29,319 nucleotides of DNA from a virus, in the IMG/VR virus record IMGVR_UViG_3300013285_000054, positions 1 through 29,319 of that record. One strand, given 5' to 3'. A program made the translations under genes and the position numbers. Shown in pieces: positions 8,134 through 15,227 of this stretch. The notes beneath the pieces are model-generated. The model saw only the letters and a list, made by a program, of their open reading frames with translations. It was not told where the DNA came from and did no database searches. The number at the start of each line of letters is the position of its first letter. Position 1 is the stretch's first letter.

Positions 8134-8446
8134 GGGGCAAAAACAGTCTCAAGCTCATGAAAAAAGGCTAGCAAAAGTCGTCGGTGGTAGCACTACAGCT
8201 GCTTCCGGCGCTTTTTGGTCTCGTAAAGGAGATGTAAGAAGTGATGAGCTTCTTATTGAGCACAAGTGGACAGGTAAGAAATCCAAAACTATTCAGTCAA
8301 CTGAATTAAAAAAGATTACTACTGAAGCTATCATGGATGGACGAATGCCCGTATTTGGTATTCATCTTGATGGTGAAGATTATGTCATCCTTTTAGAGCA
8401 CGATTTTATGGAAATGCATAATAAGTTAGGTAACTCTAATGCGTGA
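8108..8446 (+). CDS. Hjc-like PD-(D/E)XK Holliday-junction resolvase
   Basis: 112 residues from ATG 8108, chosen for an AGGGA ribosome site seven bases upstream; the frame is open further upstream but inside the previous gene. The motif order fits archaeal Hjc-type and phage resolvases: a conserved basic helix (KRLAKVVGG), SGAFWSRKGDVRSD with D42, LLIEHKWT with E51 and K53 (the E-x-K catalytic pair), then a helix and PVFGIHLDGEDYVIL. Enzymes of this fold cut branched DNA. The RecA-like gene upstream supports that. A second resolvase of unrelated fold (RuvC-like) is encoded at 10225. Confidence 0.75.
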   Translation: MGSLSLKSEGQKQSQAHEKRLAKVVGGSTTAASGAFWSRKGDVRSDELLIEHKWTGKKSKTIQSTELKKITTEAIMDGRMPVFGIHLDGEDYVILLEHDFMEMHNKLGNSNA

Positions 8447-8756
8447 TGAATCTTGGAGGGAATTAGCACGTTGTGCAGATTCCGATACAGAAGTCTTTTT
8501 TCCTCCACGAGATAAAGCCAAATATAAAGATATTGCGGCAGAAGCTAAAACTTTTTGTTTTGGAGTCAATGGTGGGCCATCTTGCCCCGTGCGTTTGGAA
8601 TGTCTGTGGTATGCAGTAGAGTCAGATGAAGTACATGGTATTTGGGGAGGCATGAGCCATCGAGAACGTAATGCACTTGTTCGTAAATGGCGACGGCTTT
8701 ATAAATCAGAGATGACATTGCAGGAATACATTATGCAATTAGACAAGGGAAAATAA
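8439..8756 (+). CDS. WhiB-family regulator with expanded Cys spacing
   Basis: 105 residues. WhiB proteins bind a [4Fe-4S] cluster through four cysteines and regulate transcription, usually with the main sigma factor. Here the cysteines are C12, C40, C49 and C55, followed by the GIWGG turn (67-71) and a basic C-terminal DNA-contacting region (RERNALVRKWRRLYK). The usual central spacing is C-x2-C-x5-C. Here it is C-x8-C-x5-C because of a six-residue insertion (FGVNGGPS). The gene overlaps both neighbours, placing it within the recombination operon. It is a strong marker of an actinobacterial host. Confidence 0.88.
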   Translation: MRDESWRELARCADSDTEVFFPPRDKAKYKDIAAEAKTFCFGVNGGPSCPVRLECLWYAVESDEVHGIWGGMSHRERNALVRKWRRLYKSEMTLQEYIMQLDKGK

Positions 8757-9610
8757 TGGTAACTGCAAATACAGATTTAAAGAAGTTTCTTGATGCTAAA
8801 TCAAGACCTTCACGACTTTTGGGAGATATCGAGCGATATTTGATGGCTCGTCCCATAGAAGACCGTAGTACAACTGTCCTACATCCTTCTGAGATTATTA
8901 AAAAAGATTGGTGCAAGCGTGCTTCTTACTTTTTACTTAGTGGGGTAGCGAAGAAGGTTGATAAGCCCGGATTGCGTATGCAATCTATTTTTGATGAGGG
9001 ACACGCCATTCATGCTAAGTGGCAACATTGGTTTCAAGATATGGGAGTCTTACATGGTAAGTTCAAGTGCCTAGCTTGCGACGGTATTACCTTTGGTACT
9101 TCTCCTAGCATCTGTGGGCAATGTGACAAAGAAGGAAGACTTGTCTATGATGAGGTAACTCTCTTTGATAATGACCTTCGAATTGGGGGGCACACTGACG
9201 GATGGATTAAAGGTATTGGTAATGACTGCTTGATTGAAATCAAGTCAATTGGTCCGGGAACACTACGCACTGAAGCTTCTCAGCTTATGTACGCTGCTGA
9301 TGGAGATTTCATGAAAGCATGGGGTAACGTCCGACGACCATTTAGTCCTCATATTATGCAGGGTCAAATGTACTTAGAATTAATGACTCGTATGGGTAAC
9401 CCTGTAGAAGAAGTAGTTTTCTTATATGAGCTTAAAGCAGACCAGTCTTACAAAGAGTTTTCTATTAAAAGAGATTTTGAACTTGTACGGCACATTTTTG
9501 ATGGCGCAGAGTATGTAGTAAATCAAGTAAATCTGGGCATTGCACCTCCTTGTAGCAATAACTCAAGCAGAGGGTGTAAACAGTGCTCATCATACAAGGA
9601 GGAAATGTAA
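8756..9610 (+). CDS. Cas4/RecB-like PD-(D/E)XK nuclease with Fe-S and zinc Cys
   Basis: 284 residues, starting at a TAATG junction. The nuclease core is visible as GGHTDGW (D148), LIEIKSI (E161, K163) and QGQMYLELM (Q202 to Y206), the RecB/Cas4 arrangement. A lone early cysteine (DWCKRASYFL, C53) plus C266, C274 and C277 at the C-terminus match the [4Fe-4S] pattern of Cas4/AddB nucleases. A separate C105-x2-C108 and C120-x2-C123 pair forms a zinc-knuckle insert before the core. No cas1 or CRISPR repeats are present. It is probably a phage recombination exonuclease. The metal sites are inferred from cysteine spacing. Confidence 0.85.
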   Translation: MVTANTDLKKFLDAKSRPSRLLGDIERYLMARPIEDRSTTVLHPSEIIKKDWCKRASYFLLSGVAKKVDKPGLRMQSIFDEGHAIHAKWQHWFQDMGVLHGKFKCLACDGITFGTSPSICGQCDKEGRLVYDEVTLFDNDLRIGGHTDGWIKGIGNDCLIEIKSIGPGTLRTEASQLMYAADGDFMKAWGNVRRPFSPHIMQGQMYLELMTRMGNPVEEVVFLYELKADQSYKEFSIKRDFELVRHIFDGAEYVVNQVNLGIAPPCSNNSSRGCKQCSSYKEEM

Positions 9611-9774
9611 TGCCAAAGAAAGTACTCTCAGGAGTTTTGGTCATTGATGAAACTTTTCGTAGAAAGTTTATAGCTGCAGTAAGAAAAGATGCAGTTGAAA
9701 CTTCAGACAACAAACTTTTACGTTGGGTTAACGATTCAGAAGAATATTTAAACAAGAATGGTTGGAACTTTTGA
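9610..9774 (+). CDS. Hypothetical small protein (54 aa)
   Basis: ATG 9610 overlaps the nuclease stop (TAATG), with AAGGAGG upstream, a strong ribosome site inside the nuclease gene; an in-frame start at 9583 is less likely. The short basic/acidic protein begins MPKKVLSGVLVIDETF, resembling a small beta-strand followed by a helix, and ends NKNGWNF. No family is recognised. Confidence 0.6.
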   Translation: MPKKVLSGVLVIDETFRRKFIAAVRKDAVETSDNKLLRWVNDSEEYLNKNGWNF

Positions 9775-9779
9775 ACACT

Positions 9780-10235
9780 ATGTTGAAGTTTGATGACTTT
9801 GGGCTAGAGTTTCGCAAGCCAAATATTTCTCAAGTAGATATGCCGCATGACGTTACTCTTCTGAGTAGCGAACAACTTGCGGAGAAGTTTACTGCATTGA
9901 CTGCATGGGCAGACTACATCGCTTCTCAGCTTGCAATCTCTCAGATTGACGAACGTGCTGCTCTTCGTAAATTGGACCTTGCAGAAAACAAGTTGCTTGT
10001 AGCTCGTATGGGTACGGCTGTTCGAGGTGAACGAATTACCCTAGTTAAAGCCCAAGTGTCTATTGATGATACGATTGTTGAGCTTGGACAACTTCATGAG
10101 GATAAGTACGCATATCGTAAACTTGTAGAGATGATGCTTAATAATCATGAGCGAGACCTTAACCTTATTTCTCGTGAGATTACCCGTCGTGGTAGCGACC
10201 AGCGTGCCATGCGTAAGGATTGGAATGGCGCTTAA
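9780..10235 (+). CDS. Hypothetical helical protein (151 aa)
   Basis: ATG 9780, five bases after the previous stop; an in-frame TTG at 9762 is the alternative. No good Shine-Dalgarno precedes either, so translation is likely coupled. The protein is almost entirely helical and charged, with regular heptad-like Leu/Ala positions (residues 30-130), so a coiled-coil or helical bundle is likely. It overlaps the RuvC-like gene by 11 bases, so a role with that resolvase is possible but not shown. Confidence 0.65.
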   Translation: MLKFDDFGLEFRKPNISQVDMPHDVTLLSSEQLAEKFTALTAWADYIASQLAISQIDERAALRKLDLAENKLLVARMGTAVRGERITLVKAQVSIDDTIVELGQLHEDKYAYRKLVEMMLNNHERDLNLISREITRRGSDQRAMRKDWNGA

Positions 10236-10809
10236 AGGCCGAGAGAAACACTTTGGCGGTGTGATTAGCAGAAATGCTGAACACATCGCCATTGGCATTG
10301 ACCAATCACTAACAGGTTTCGGGTTGTCTTTTATTGATATGGCTGGGGACCCCTCTGAACACAGCACTTGGGTGTATAAGTCTCCTTACAACGGAGTACA
10401 AAGACTTGACGACATTCGTATGTGGGTTCTTGGCAAGATAAAAAGCTCCGGTATGAGTTGGAGTATCTACGATGTCGCCATGGAGGGGACAGTCTTGGCC
10501 TCCCATTCTGCTCTAGTATTGGGAGAACTGGCTGGGTTAGTAAAGTTGACATTGTGGGACTGGGATAAAATTCGCCCTCTACAAATTCCTCCAATGACTT
10601 TAAAAAAGTATGCCTCTGGTAAAGGAACTTCAAAGAAGCAAGAGATGATGCTGCAGATTTACAAACGGTGGGGTGTGGAAATCAATGACGATAATGCTGC
10701 AGATGCATACTCACTGGCACGTTTGGCTGCAGGATTCAACATTGATGCTATAGAGCTATCTATAATTGAGCAAGTAAAAGACCCTAAATACAGGGACAGC
10801 ATTCAGTAA
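10225..10809 (+). CDS. RuvC-like Holliday-junction resolvase
   Basis: 194 residues from ATG 10225, which overlaps the previous gene by 11 bases; upstream in-frame starts lie inside that gene. The RNase H-fold active site is recognisable: GIDQSLTGFG (D26), VAMEG (E87) and DDNAADAYSLA (D156/D160), spaced as in RuvC. RuvC-type enzymes cut four-way junctions symmetrically. The length is close to bacterial RuvC. It closes the replication/recombination block and is followed by a hairpin-bearing gap. Confidence 0.85.
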   Translation: MALKGREKHFGGVISRNAEHIAIGIDQSLTGFGLSFIDMAGDPSEHSTWVYKSPYNGVQRLDDIRMWVLGKIKSSGMSWSIYDVAMEGTVLASHSALVLGELAGLVKLTLWDWDKIRPLQIPPMTLKKYASGKGTSKKQEMMLQIYKRWGVEINDDNAADAYSLARLAAGFNIDAIELSIIEQVKDPKYRDSIQ

Positions 10810-10818
10810 TACCTGTAC

Positions 10819-10854
10819 CCTTAATTTTGAGGTGGGCATCCTCTACAATTAAGG
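10819..10854 (+). promoter_or_regulatory. Hairpin overlapping the ribosome site of spoVS
   Basis: CCTTAATT (10819-10826) pairs with AATTAAGG (10847-10854), with an inner GAGG/CCTC pair (10829-10832 and 10840-10843). The right arm contains AAGG of the AAGGA that serves the GTG at 10865. If the hairpin forms in mRNA, the ribosome site would be partly closed. It may instead be a weak terminator for the upstream operon, since no T-run follows. Either reading is inference from base pairing. Confidence 0.45.
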
Positions 10855-10864
10855 ACTACTACTC

Positions 10865-11158
10865 GTGAACGACGAGAAACTACCCACATCATCTGAAGAG
10901 CCGTTTCTCCGAGTAGGAGCAGGCTCCAACCCACAGTCAGTCGCTTCCGCAGTTGCCCATGCAATTTATGAAAACAGAGCTGTTAAACTTCGCGCTGTTG
11001 GTGCTGGCGCAGTAAACCAAGCGGTAAAAGCAATTGCCATTGCTCGGGGGTATGTTGCCCCTAGAGGATTAGACCTGACTTGTAAGCCAGGATTTGCGAC
11101 AATTGAATCGCGTGATGGAGAAATCTCCGCAATTGTTTTTTCCATTACTGCCAACTAA
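10865..11158 (+). CDS. spoVS: SpoVS-family protein
   Basis: 97 residues from GTG 10865. Residues 14-97 match the SpoVS domain closely: FLRVGAGSNPQSVASAVA, then VKLRAVGAGAVNQAVKAIA, ARGYVAPRGLDLTCKPGF, and DGEISAIVFSI. SpoVS is a small Alba-like protein found in Bacillus, Streptomyces and Thermus, linked to sporulation and cell-division control, with nucleic acid binding suspected from its fold. In a phage its role is unknown; regulation of host development or of phage RNA/DNA are options. It is the first gene after the recombination block, with its own hairpin-controlled start. Confidence 0.88.
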   Translation: MNDEKLPTSSEEPFLRVGAGSNPQSVASAVAHAIYENRAVKLRAVGAGAVNQAVKAIAIARGYVAPRGLDLTCKPGFATIESRDGEISAIVFSITAN

Positions 11159-11173
11159 GAAAAGGACCATATA

Positions 11174-11314
11174 ATGGCTATTAAATTCGGAAAGCCTGCC
11201 AAGGCCGCAGATAGCAACGCTGAAACAAAGGGTACAGGTAATATCCGAGGTCGTAAACCCGGTAAGAAACCTTCTGCTATTTCTAAGTCAAAGACAGTCG
11301 TTAAGAAAAAGTAG
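11174..11314 (+). CDS. Small lysine-rich basic protein (46 aa)
   Basis: ATG 11174, 15 bases after spoVS, with AAAGGA upstream. The C-terminal half is Lys/Pro/Ser-rich (KPGKKPSAISKSKTVVKKK), resembling the tail of histone H1-like or nucleoid-associated proteins. Such a peptide could bind DNA or RNA non-specifically. Low complexity makes homology hard to judge. Coding is supported by the ribosome site and position, not by a known domain. Confidence 0.6.
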   Translation: MAIKFGKPAKAADSNAETKGTGNIRGRKPGKKPSAISKSKTVVKKK

Positions 11315-11335
11315 CTCAATAAGTTTAGCCAATCA

Positions 11336-11365
11336 TACACTGGGTAAATCCTTTACTCTTATAGT
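11336..11365 (+). promoter_or_regulatory. Possible promoter before the 11387 gene
   Basis: TATAGT (11360-11365) fits TANNNT, with a poor -35 (TACACT, 11336-11341, 18-base spacer). A start near 11372 would give a 15-base leader carrying AAGGAG (11374-11379) before ATG 11387. It lies in the 72-base non-coding gap after the basic-peptide gene. This is weak, by-eye evidence. Confidence 0.25.
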
Positions 11366-11386
11366 AAGAACTTAAGGAGTTTTCTC

Positions 11387-11815
11387 ATGGCAAGTTGGAC
11401 TAGCATCGGTCACGGTATGCGCCGTCGCATGGGCGCTCCCTCTAATCATCACGAAGCAGCAGGAGACGGTATGAACCGCGAACATGAAACATCTGATGAA
11501 GCAATGGAGTCGGCATCGGTTAACGGAAGCGCCCGTGCTCCGATGGGCAATGATGCGTACCAGCTTGCTCCTACAGGTGCAGTTACGGGTACTTTTGTTC
11601 CACGTAAAAATGTACAGTCTGCTGACCCGACTGCTGAAGGTAAGGGAATCCGTGCAAATATCGAGCGTGTTGGTGCAACTTACCGCGTCAACGCCATGAT
11701 GGGTCCTCAGCATGACCCTGCTGCTGGTCCCACTATGGCTAACGCTCGCATTGTCCCCTCGATTCAGGGCCGTGAAAACCCTAATTTCGAGTCTGGCATT
11801 CAGAGTAACTACTAA
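11387..11815 (+). CDS. Hypothetical, probably disordered protein (142 aa)
   Basis: ATG 11387 with AAGGAG 7 bases upstream. The composition is Ala/Gly/Asn/Met/Pro-rich with few hydrophobic runs, suggesting a largely disordered or extended protein. The first residues (MASWTSIGHGMRRRMG) are basic. No family is recognised. It heads a run of similar genes to 15693 that may encode virion-associated or accessory proteins; this is inferred from composition only. Confidence 0.65.
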   Translation: MASWTSIGHGMRRRMGAPSNHHEAAGDGMNREHETSDEAMESASVNGSARAPMGNDAYQLAPTGAVTGTFVPRKNVQSADPTAEGKGIRANIERVGATYRVNAMMGPQHDPAAGPTMANARIVPSIQGRENPNFESGIQSNY

Positions 11816-11826
11816 CGGGGTAGGTC

Positions 11827-12126
11827 ATGCCAAACGGCAACCTTCAACGACAGCAGTTCGGTTCACAAGAACCCACTTCTCCCTCCGGAGGTCATACTTA
11901 TGGGCTTTCGGAAGCTGGGTCGTCTCTTCCCACAGTAGGTTTTAACGCCGTATCTGAGCACCCACTTTCCCTGAGTACAAACACAACAGGTAGTTTTGCA
12001 CAAACTACAGCCTGGAAAACACCTCGAAGTGGTGCCCGACCTTTGGCTCAATCCAGTCAAACTGGTGGAAGTACGTTCAAGTTTGATGCTGGGGATAATA
12101 TCACCCCACCCGTAGAGATAAAGTAG
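11827..12126 (+). CDS. Hypothetical Ser/Thr/Gly-rich protein (99 aa)
   Basis: ATG 11827, 11 bases after the previous stop, behind GGGGTAGG. It is rich in Ser, Thr, Gly and Pro, with no hydrophobic core apparent (for example TSPSGGHTYGLSEAGSS). No domain is recognised. The polar, repetitive character resembles minor virion or linker proteins, which is inference. Confidence 0.6.
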   Translation: MPNGNLQRQQFGSQEPTSPSGGHTYGLSEAGSSLPTVGFNAVSEHPLSLSTNTTGSFAQTTAWKTPRSGARPLAQSSQTGGSTFKFDAGDNITPPVEIK

Positions 12127-12133
12127 ATTTCCC

Positions 12134-12667
12134 ATGGCTGGTGGTACTAATAACTTTTCTCCATCGCAGAACTGGCAGTCATTAGGTTCTGGTGGGTTTA
12201 ACGGGTATAACAACCAAGGTGGTTCTGGTACACCTGTTGCTCGTTCTGACCTCGATGGTATTCGTATTGGTACGGGCCGAGTACCCTCCGCTGAGTACCC
12301 AGATGGTTATCTTGGTACTATCCGTAGTCGTCGTGATGACAAGATTCTTGACTCTATTAAAAACCGAGTTGGTCAAAAAGCATATCAGCGCGGTGTACAC
12401 AAGGGTGAGCGCATTGAGCCTAATGCCTATTTTTGGTCCCCAGAGTTTGGTGCTCAAGATGGTATTAATCGTCAGATGAAAGCTGTAATAGATACCAGTA
12501 ATGGTGTAACAGTTTATCGAACGCTTAGAAATGCTCCAGATATCATGCTGACCCCCACACCTCACCTCGTAAACGATGGTAAGTCAAACACCGTGGCTGA
12601 CCAGCCCGGAACAATTAATGTCCGTCGTGCTACTCAACTTAATTATCTGAAACCTGTCTGGAGTTAA
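12134..12667 (+). CDS. Hypothetical protein (177 aa)
   Basis: ATG 12134, with no clear Shine-Dalgarno. Residues 1-40 are Gly/Asn/Ser-rich. A more ordered middle follows (SRRDDKILDSIKNRVGQKAYQRG) and then a mixed alpha/beta part. The C-terminus ends with a conserved-looking TINVRRATQLNYLKPVWS. No family is assigned. It is one base apart from its neighbour and is part of the same run of genes. Confidence 0.6.
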   Translation: MAGGTNNFSPSQNWQSLGSGGFNGYNNQGGSGTPVARSDLDGIRIGTGRVPSAEYPDGYLGTIRSRRDDKILDSIKNRVGQKAYQRGVHKGERIEPNAYFWSPEFGAQDGINRQMKAVIDTSNGVTVYRTLRNAPDIMLTPTPHLVNDGKSNTVADQPGTINVRRATQLNYLKPVWS

Positions 12668-12669
12668 TC

Positions 12670-13563
12670 ATGGCAAAACTAAACCACGGATTTGAATTAA
12701 ATCAAGCAAATCATAATACTTTAGTTCGTAATCTTCTTAAAAGAACTAGAGAATTTAGTCCTCAAACCATTGAGGAAGGTTCCCGATGGTATCCTAGTGC
12801 AGCAGCTGACGCAATTCATGTAGGAGAAGGAAACAAAGAAGTAGGAGCAGCAATCCTATCAAAAGTTTCCCCACAGCAAGCTTGGGGACTTAATCGCCAG
12901 ATGGGGCTTCAGTTAGTAAACACTCCAAGTAGTGCCTTAAATCCTCTTCGAGAAGCTTTTCACAATAAAATACCTAAAGATGATTTGACTAAGGTTAGAG
13001 AAGATACTTTAGGAGGAACTCCTCTAAAACACCCGACTACTCAAGCAGTTCTTGCTGCTGATAATATTAGGACTGGAAGAAACTCAATTGAACAAAGTTT
13101 TAGTTTTAATAAAACTGGCTCTAATAAAACTGGTGATTTTGCGTTAACTATCGCAGGCCATCCAAATCAGCCACCAATTGATACTCACGCATATGATGCG
13201 GCCCTTGACCGGTATGATATTGACTACGGTAAAGGTAGTGAGCATATGAAGACAGGGGGGGCATACTCTTTTGTGCAGAGTGCTTATGCCAAAGCTCACC
13301 AGCAGTCTTTAAAACAAGGTTTAATTCCTAAAGATATGTCTTTGGGGGATTACCAAGCAACTCACTGGCTGCACCACCAATTGGGTAAAGCAAGTATCTC
13401 TAATCGAGTTGAAGGAACAGCTAGAAGTAACATCCGATTAAGTCAACGTCATGCCGAAAATAACCCAGTACTCAATCCTGCAACGCATGGACTAGAACCT
13501 CTTGCGACAGAGCAAGACTATACCACTCGTTTACAGCACTTTAATGCTGGAGCAGGTCGATAA
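12670..13563 (+). CDS. Hypothetical protein, DUF7178-like pattern (297 aa)
   Basis: ATG 12670 with GGAG upstream. The order of motifs recalls a family seen in actinobacterial phages and plasmids (DUF7178-like): SRWYPSAAADAIHVGEG near the N-terminus, then AAILSKVSPQQAWGLN, then a substrate-like loop with PPIDTHAYDAALDR, and YQATHWLHHQL near residue 240. The conserved Trp-Tyr, SPxxxW and IDxHA positions suggest a helical enzyme-like fold, perhaps related to helix-hairpin-helix glycosylases. I recognised this from memory of the pattern, not from a search. The function is unknown. Confidence 0.5.
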   Translation: MAKLNHGFELNQANHNTLVRNLLKRTREFSPQTIEEGSRWYPSAAADAIHVGEGNKEVGAAILSKVSPQQAWGLNRQMGLQLVNTPSSALNPLREAFHNKIPKDDLTKVREDTLGGTPLKHPTTQAVLAADNIRTGRNSIEQSFSFNKTGSNKTGDFALTIAGHPNQPPIDTHAYDAALDRYDIDYGKGSEHMKTGGAYSFVQSAYAKAHQQSLKQGLIPKDMSLGDYQATHWLHHQLGKASISNRVEGTARSNIRLSQRHAENNPVLNPATHGLEPLATEQDYTTRLQHFNAGAGR

Positions 13564-13565
13564 CA

Positions 13566-13958
13566 GTGCCTAAAACTAGCGGAGGTAATTACGACCAGAC
13601 TAAGCCTTGGGCTGGTCCTGGGGAGTCTGGTGCGCGTGATAGTAACCGTTATGCTCCGACGTCTGCTGAAGCTAGCTGGACTTACACTGGACCATGGGCC
13701 TCTAATGAAGAGCGGCTAACACAGCAAGCCCTTGTTGTAGCCTCTTTAACAGCTAACCAGATTAGGCAGATGGTTCGACCACCATTTCCTCAGGTTCGTC
13801 TATTTCCAGACCGTTTTGGGTTTGGACCTCGTACTCAGCCAGAAATTGATGACGTAGTAAGCATTGACCGAGTTTATACGGAGCCACGAGTTAGCTGGTA
13901 TTCCGGTGGAGTGGGAAGCTACTCTGGAAGTTCCCGTAATAGTTTGTCAGGAGACTAA
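13566..13958 (+). CDS. Hypothetical protein (130 aa)
   Basis: GTG 13566, two bases after the previous stop, without a strong ribosome site. The first 40 residues are polar and disordered (Gly, Pro, Ser). A helix (ERLTQQALVVASLTANQIRQM) precedes a Pro/Phe-rich stretch (RPPFPQVRLFPDRFGFGP) and a Gly/Ser tail. No family is recognised. The stop overlaps the next start by one base (TAATG). Confidence 0.6.
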   Translation: MPKTSGGNYDQTKPWAGPGESGARDSNRYAPTSAEASWTYTGPWASNEERLTQQALVVASLTANQIRQMVRPPFPQVRLFPDRFGFGPRTQPEIDDVVSIDRVYTEPRVSWYSGGVGSYSGSSRNSLSGD

Positions 13959-14611
13959 TGGAAGCCGTACCTAATAGGGCAGAAGCCCCAGAGCGTAAGC
14001 CTGTAGACACTTTTCCTCATTTTAATGAGACTTATAGCCCTGCTCTTTTCCAGAGTGCGTTGTCAGCAGCTTCTGCGGCTCACCCTCATGGAGCATCTGT
14101 TACAGTCAATCCTGCGAGTCATTACGCCGACCACAGAATGTTTCTAACTCCGGATGCGAAAGCTGGTTATGCGGTCAGTCCTTCAGGTGAAGTAGTATCT
14201 GGGTTTAAACACCCTGATTCTCAGTACAAGGATGTAGGACGACGTATTACCGAGCACGCTACAGTCGTAGGTGGTGGAACACACTTAAATGCCTACGACC
14301 CAGTTCTTCCTGCAATGTACTCCAAATCACAGTTTAAAGCGGTTGCACGTGTACCATGGAACACTGAGTACGAGCCAGAAGGATGGAAGGGCGGAAAGCC
14401 CGACGTTGTCTTTATGTCATCTGATGTTACTGGTAAGCAGAACGTTTACCGTAAAAATCAAGGCAAGAGTCTGGGCGCTGGAGAAGATAGCTACGATACT
14501 GGTCTCAATATTGCTTCAAAACAAGCTGATAAAAACATTAGCAAGAGAAAAGCCCAAGTAGATGCCGCTCGTGCAAAAGCTGGTATCCCAGAAGGTAAGT
14601 ACGGTAAATAA
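13958..14611 (+). CDS. Protein with GNAT-like segment and VPNRA N-terminus (217 aa)
   Basis: Starts at a TAATG junction. The N-terminus MEAVPNRAEAPERK resembles that of the gene at 15227. The middle holds KAGYAVSPSGEVVSGF, then LNAYDPVLPAMYSKSQFKAV, then ARVPWNTEYEPEGW and PDVVFMS. This looks like the last strands and acceptor-binding helix of a GNAT acyltransferase, a pattern I associate with phage head-associated (MuF-type) C-terminal domains. The tail (after 160) is Lys/Ala-rich and helical. The GNAT reading is by pattern only. An acetyl-CoA P-loop is not evident. Confidence 0.6.
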   Translation: MEAVPNRAEAPERKPVDTFPHFNETYSPALFQSALSAASAAHPHGASVTVNPASHYADHRMFLTPDAKAGYAVSPSGEVVSGFKHPDSQYKDVGRRITEHATVVGGGTHLNAYDPVLPAMYSKSQFKAVARVPWNTEYEPEGWKGGKPDVVFMSSDVTGKQNVYRKNQGKSLGAGEDSYDTGLNIASKQADKNISKRKAQVDAARAKAGIPEGKYGK

Positions 14612-14613
14612 TA

Positions 14614-15027
14614 ATGAAGTTTAATAACCGAAGCACAGGAGAGCAGGTAGAGCTAGGGGCTAATATCCCCCAAGAAGATGCTCATCACCACGTCGATATC
14701 CTGGGCAATATTGCTAATCAGTATAAGGTTGCGTCTTCTATAGGGGATAAAGCTCCTACAACTGTATTTAACCACTTAGACACAGCGCGTAATGCTGCAT
14801 TGTCCTCGATGGTAGACCACAGCGCAGGAAACATGATTTCCGCTCAGGCAAACATGCATAGTGCAGCCGCTTATTCGAAAATTGCTGCTGAAGCTTTGGG
14901 AATTCCCAATGGATTGACTCCAGAGGTAGAGCAGTCACAACTACTTGCCAATAACTCGTCTGATGTCAGTGACAACTACATGCGTAAAACTGGCGGTACA
15001 AACTATTCTGTAGGAAGGTTCCAGTAA
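14614..15027 (+). CDS. Hypothetical protein (137 aa)
   Basis: ATG 14614, two bases after the previous stop. It is mainly helical (residues 20-100, with Ala/His/Asn-rich helices such as NHLDTARNAALSSMVDHSAG) and ends in a polar NYSVGRFQ tail. No domain is recognised. It overlaps the next gene by one base. Confidence 0.6.
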   Translation: MKFNNRSTGEQVELGANIPQEDAHHHVDILGNIANQYKVASSIGDKAPTTVFNHLDTARNAALSSMVDHSAGNMISAQANMHSAAAYSKIAAEALGIPNGLTPEVEQSQLLANNSSDVSDNYMRKTGGTNYSVGRFQ

Positions 15028-15227
15028 TGGATGATGGTGACGGTTCCTTCACGATGGAACTTCAGGCAGCAAAAATTGCCCAAAATGCTACTCTATATAA
15101 AGGGTCTGCTCCTTGCCCTCAATGTGGGGTCATCATGAACCCTGTTGAGTTTATGTATAGCAAGGGACTTTGCCCTCCTTGTCAAGAAGGCCGTATGGCT
15201 AATAGAATCAAGAATAGGTTAGCATAA
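15027..15227 (+). CDS. Small zinc-ribbon protein (66 aa)
   Basis: TAATG start. It carries CPQCG (residues 30-34) and CPPCQ (49-53), a compact C-x2-C/C-x2-C zinc ribbon, followed by a basic helix (GRMANRIKNRLA). It resembles small adaptor or nucleic-acid-binding ribbons in phages. No specific role can be assigned. Confidence 0.65.
   Translation: MDDGDGSFTMELQAAKIAQNATLYKGSAPCPQCGVIMNPVEFMYSKGLCPPCQEGRMANRIKNRLA

Noticed and set aside
8756-9610. Cas4-like gene as part of a CRISPR locus
   Set aside because: No repeat array, cas1 or cas2 is visible; a phage recombination nuclease is simpler.
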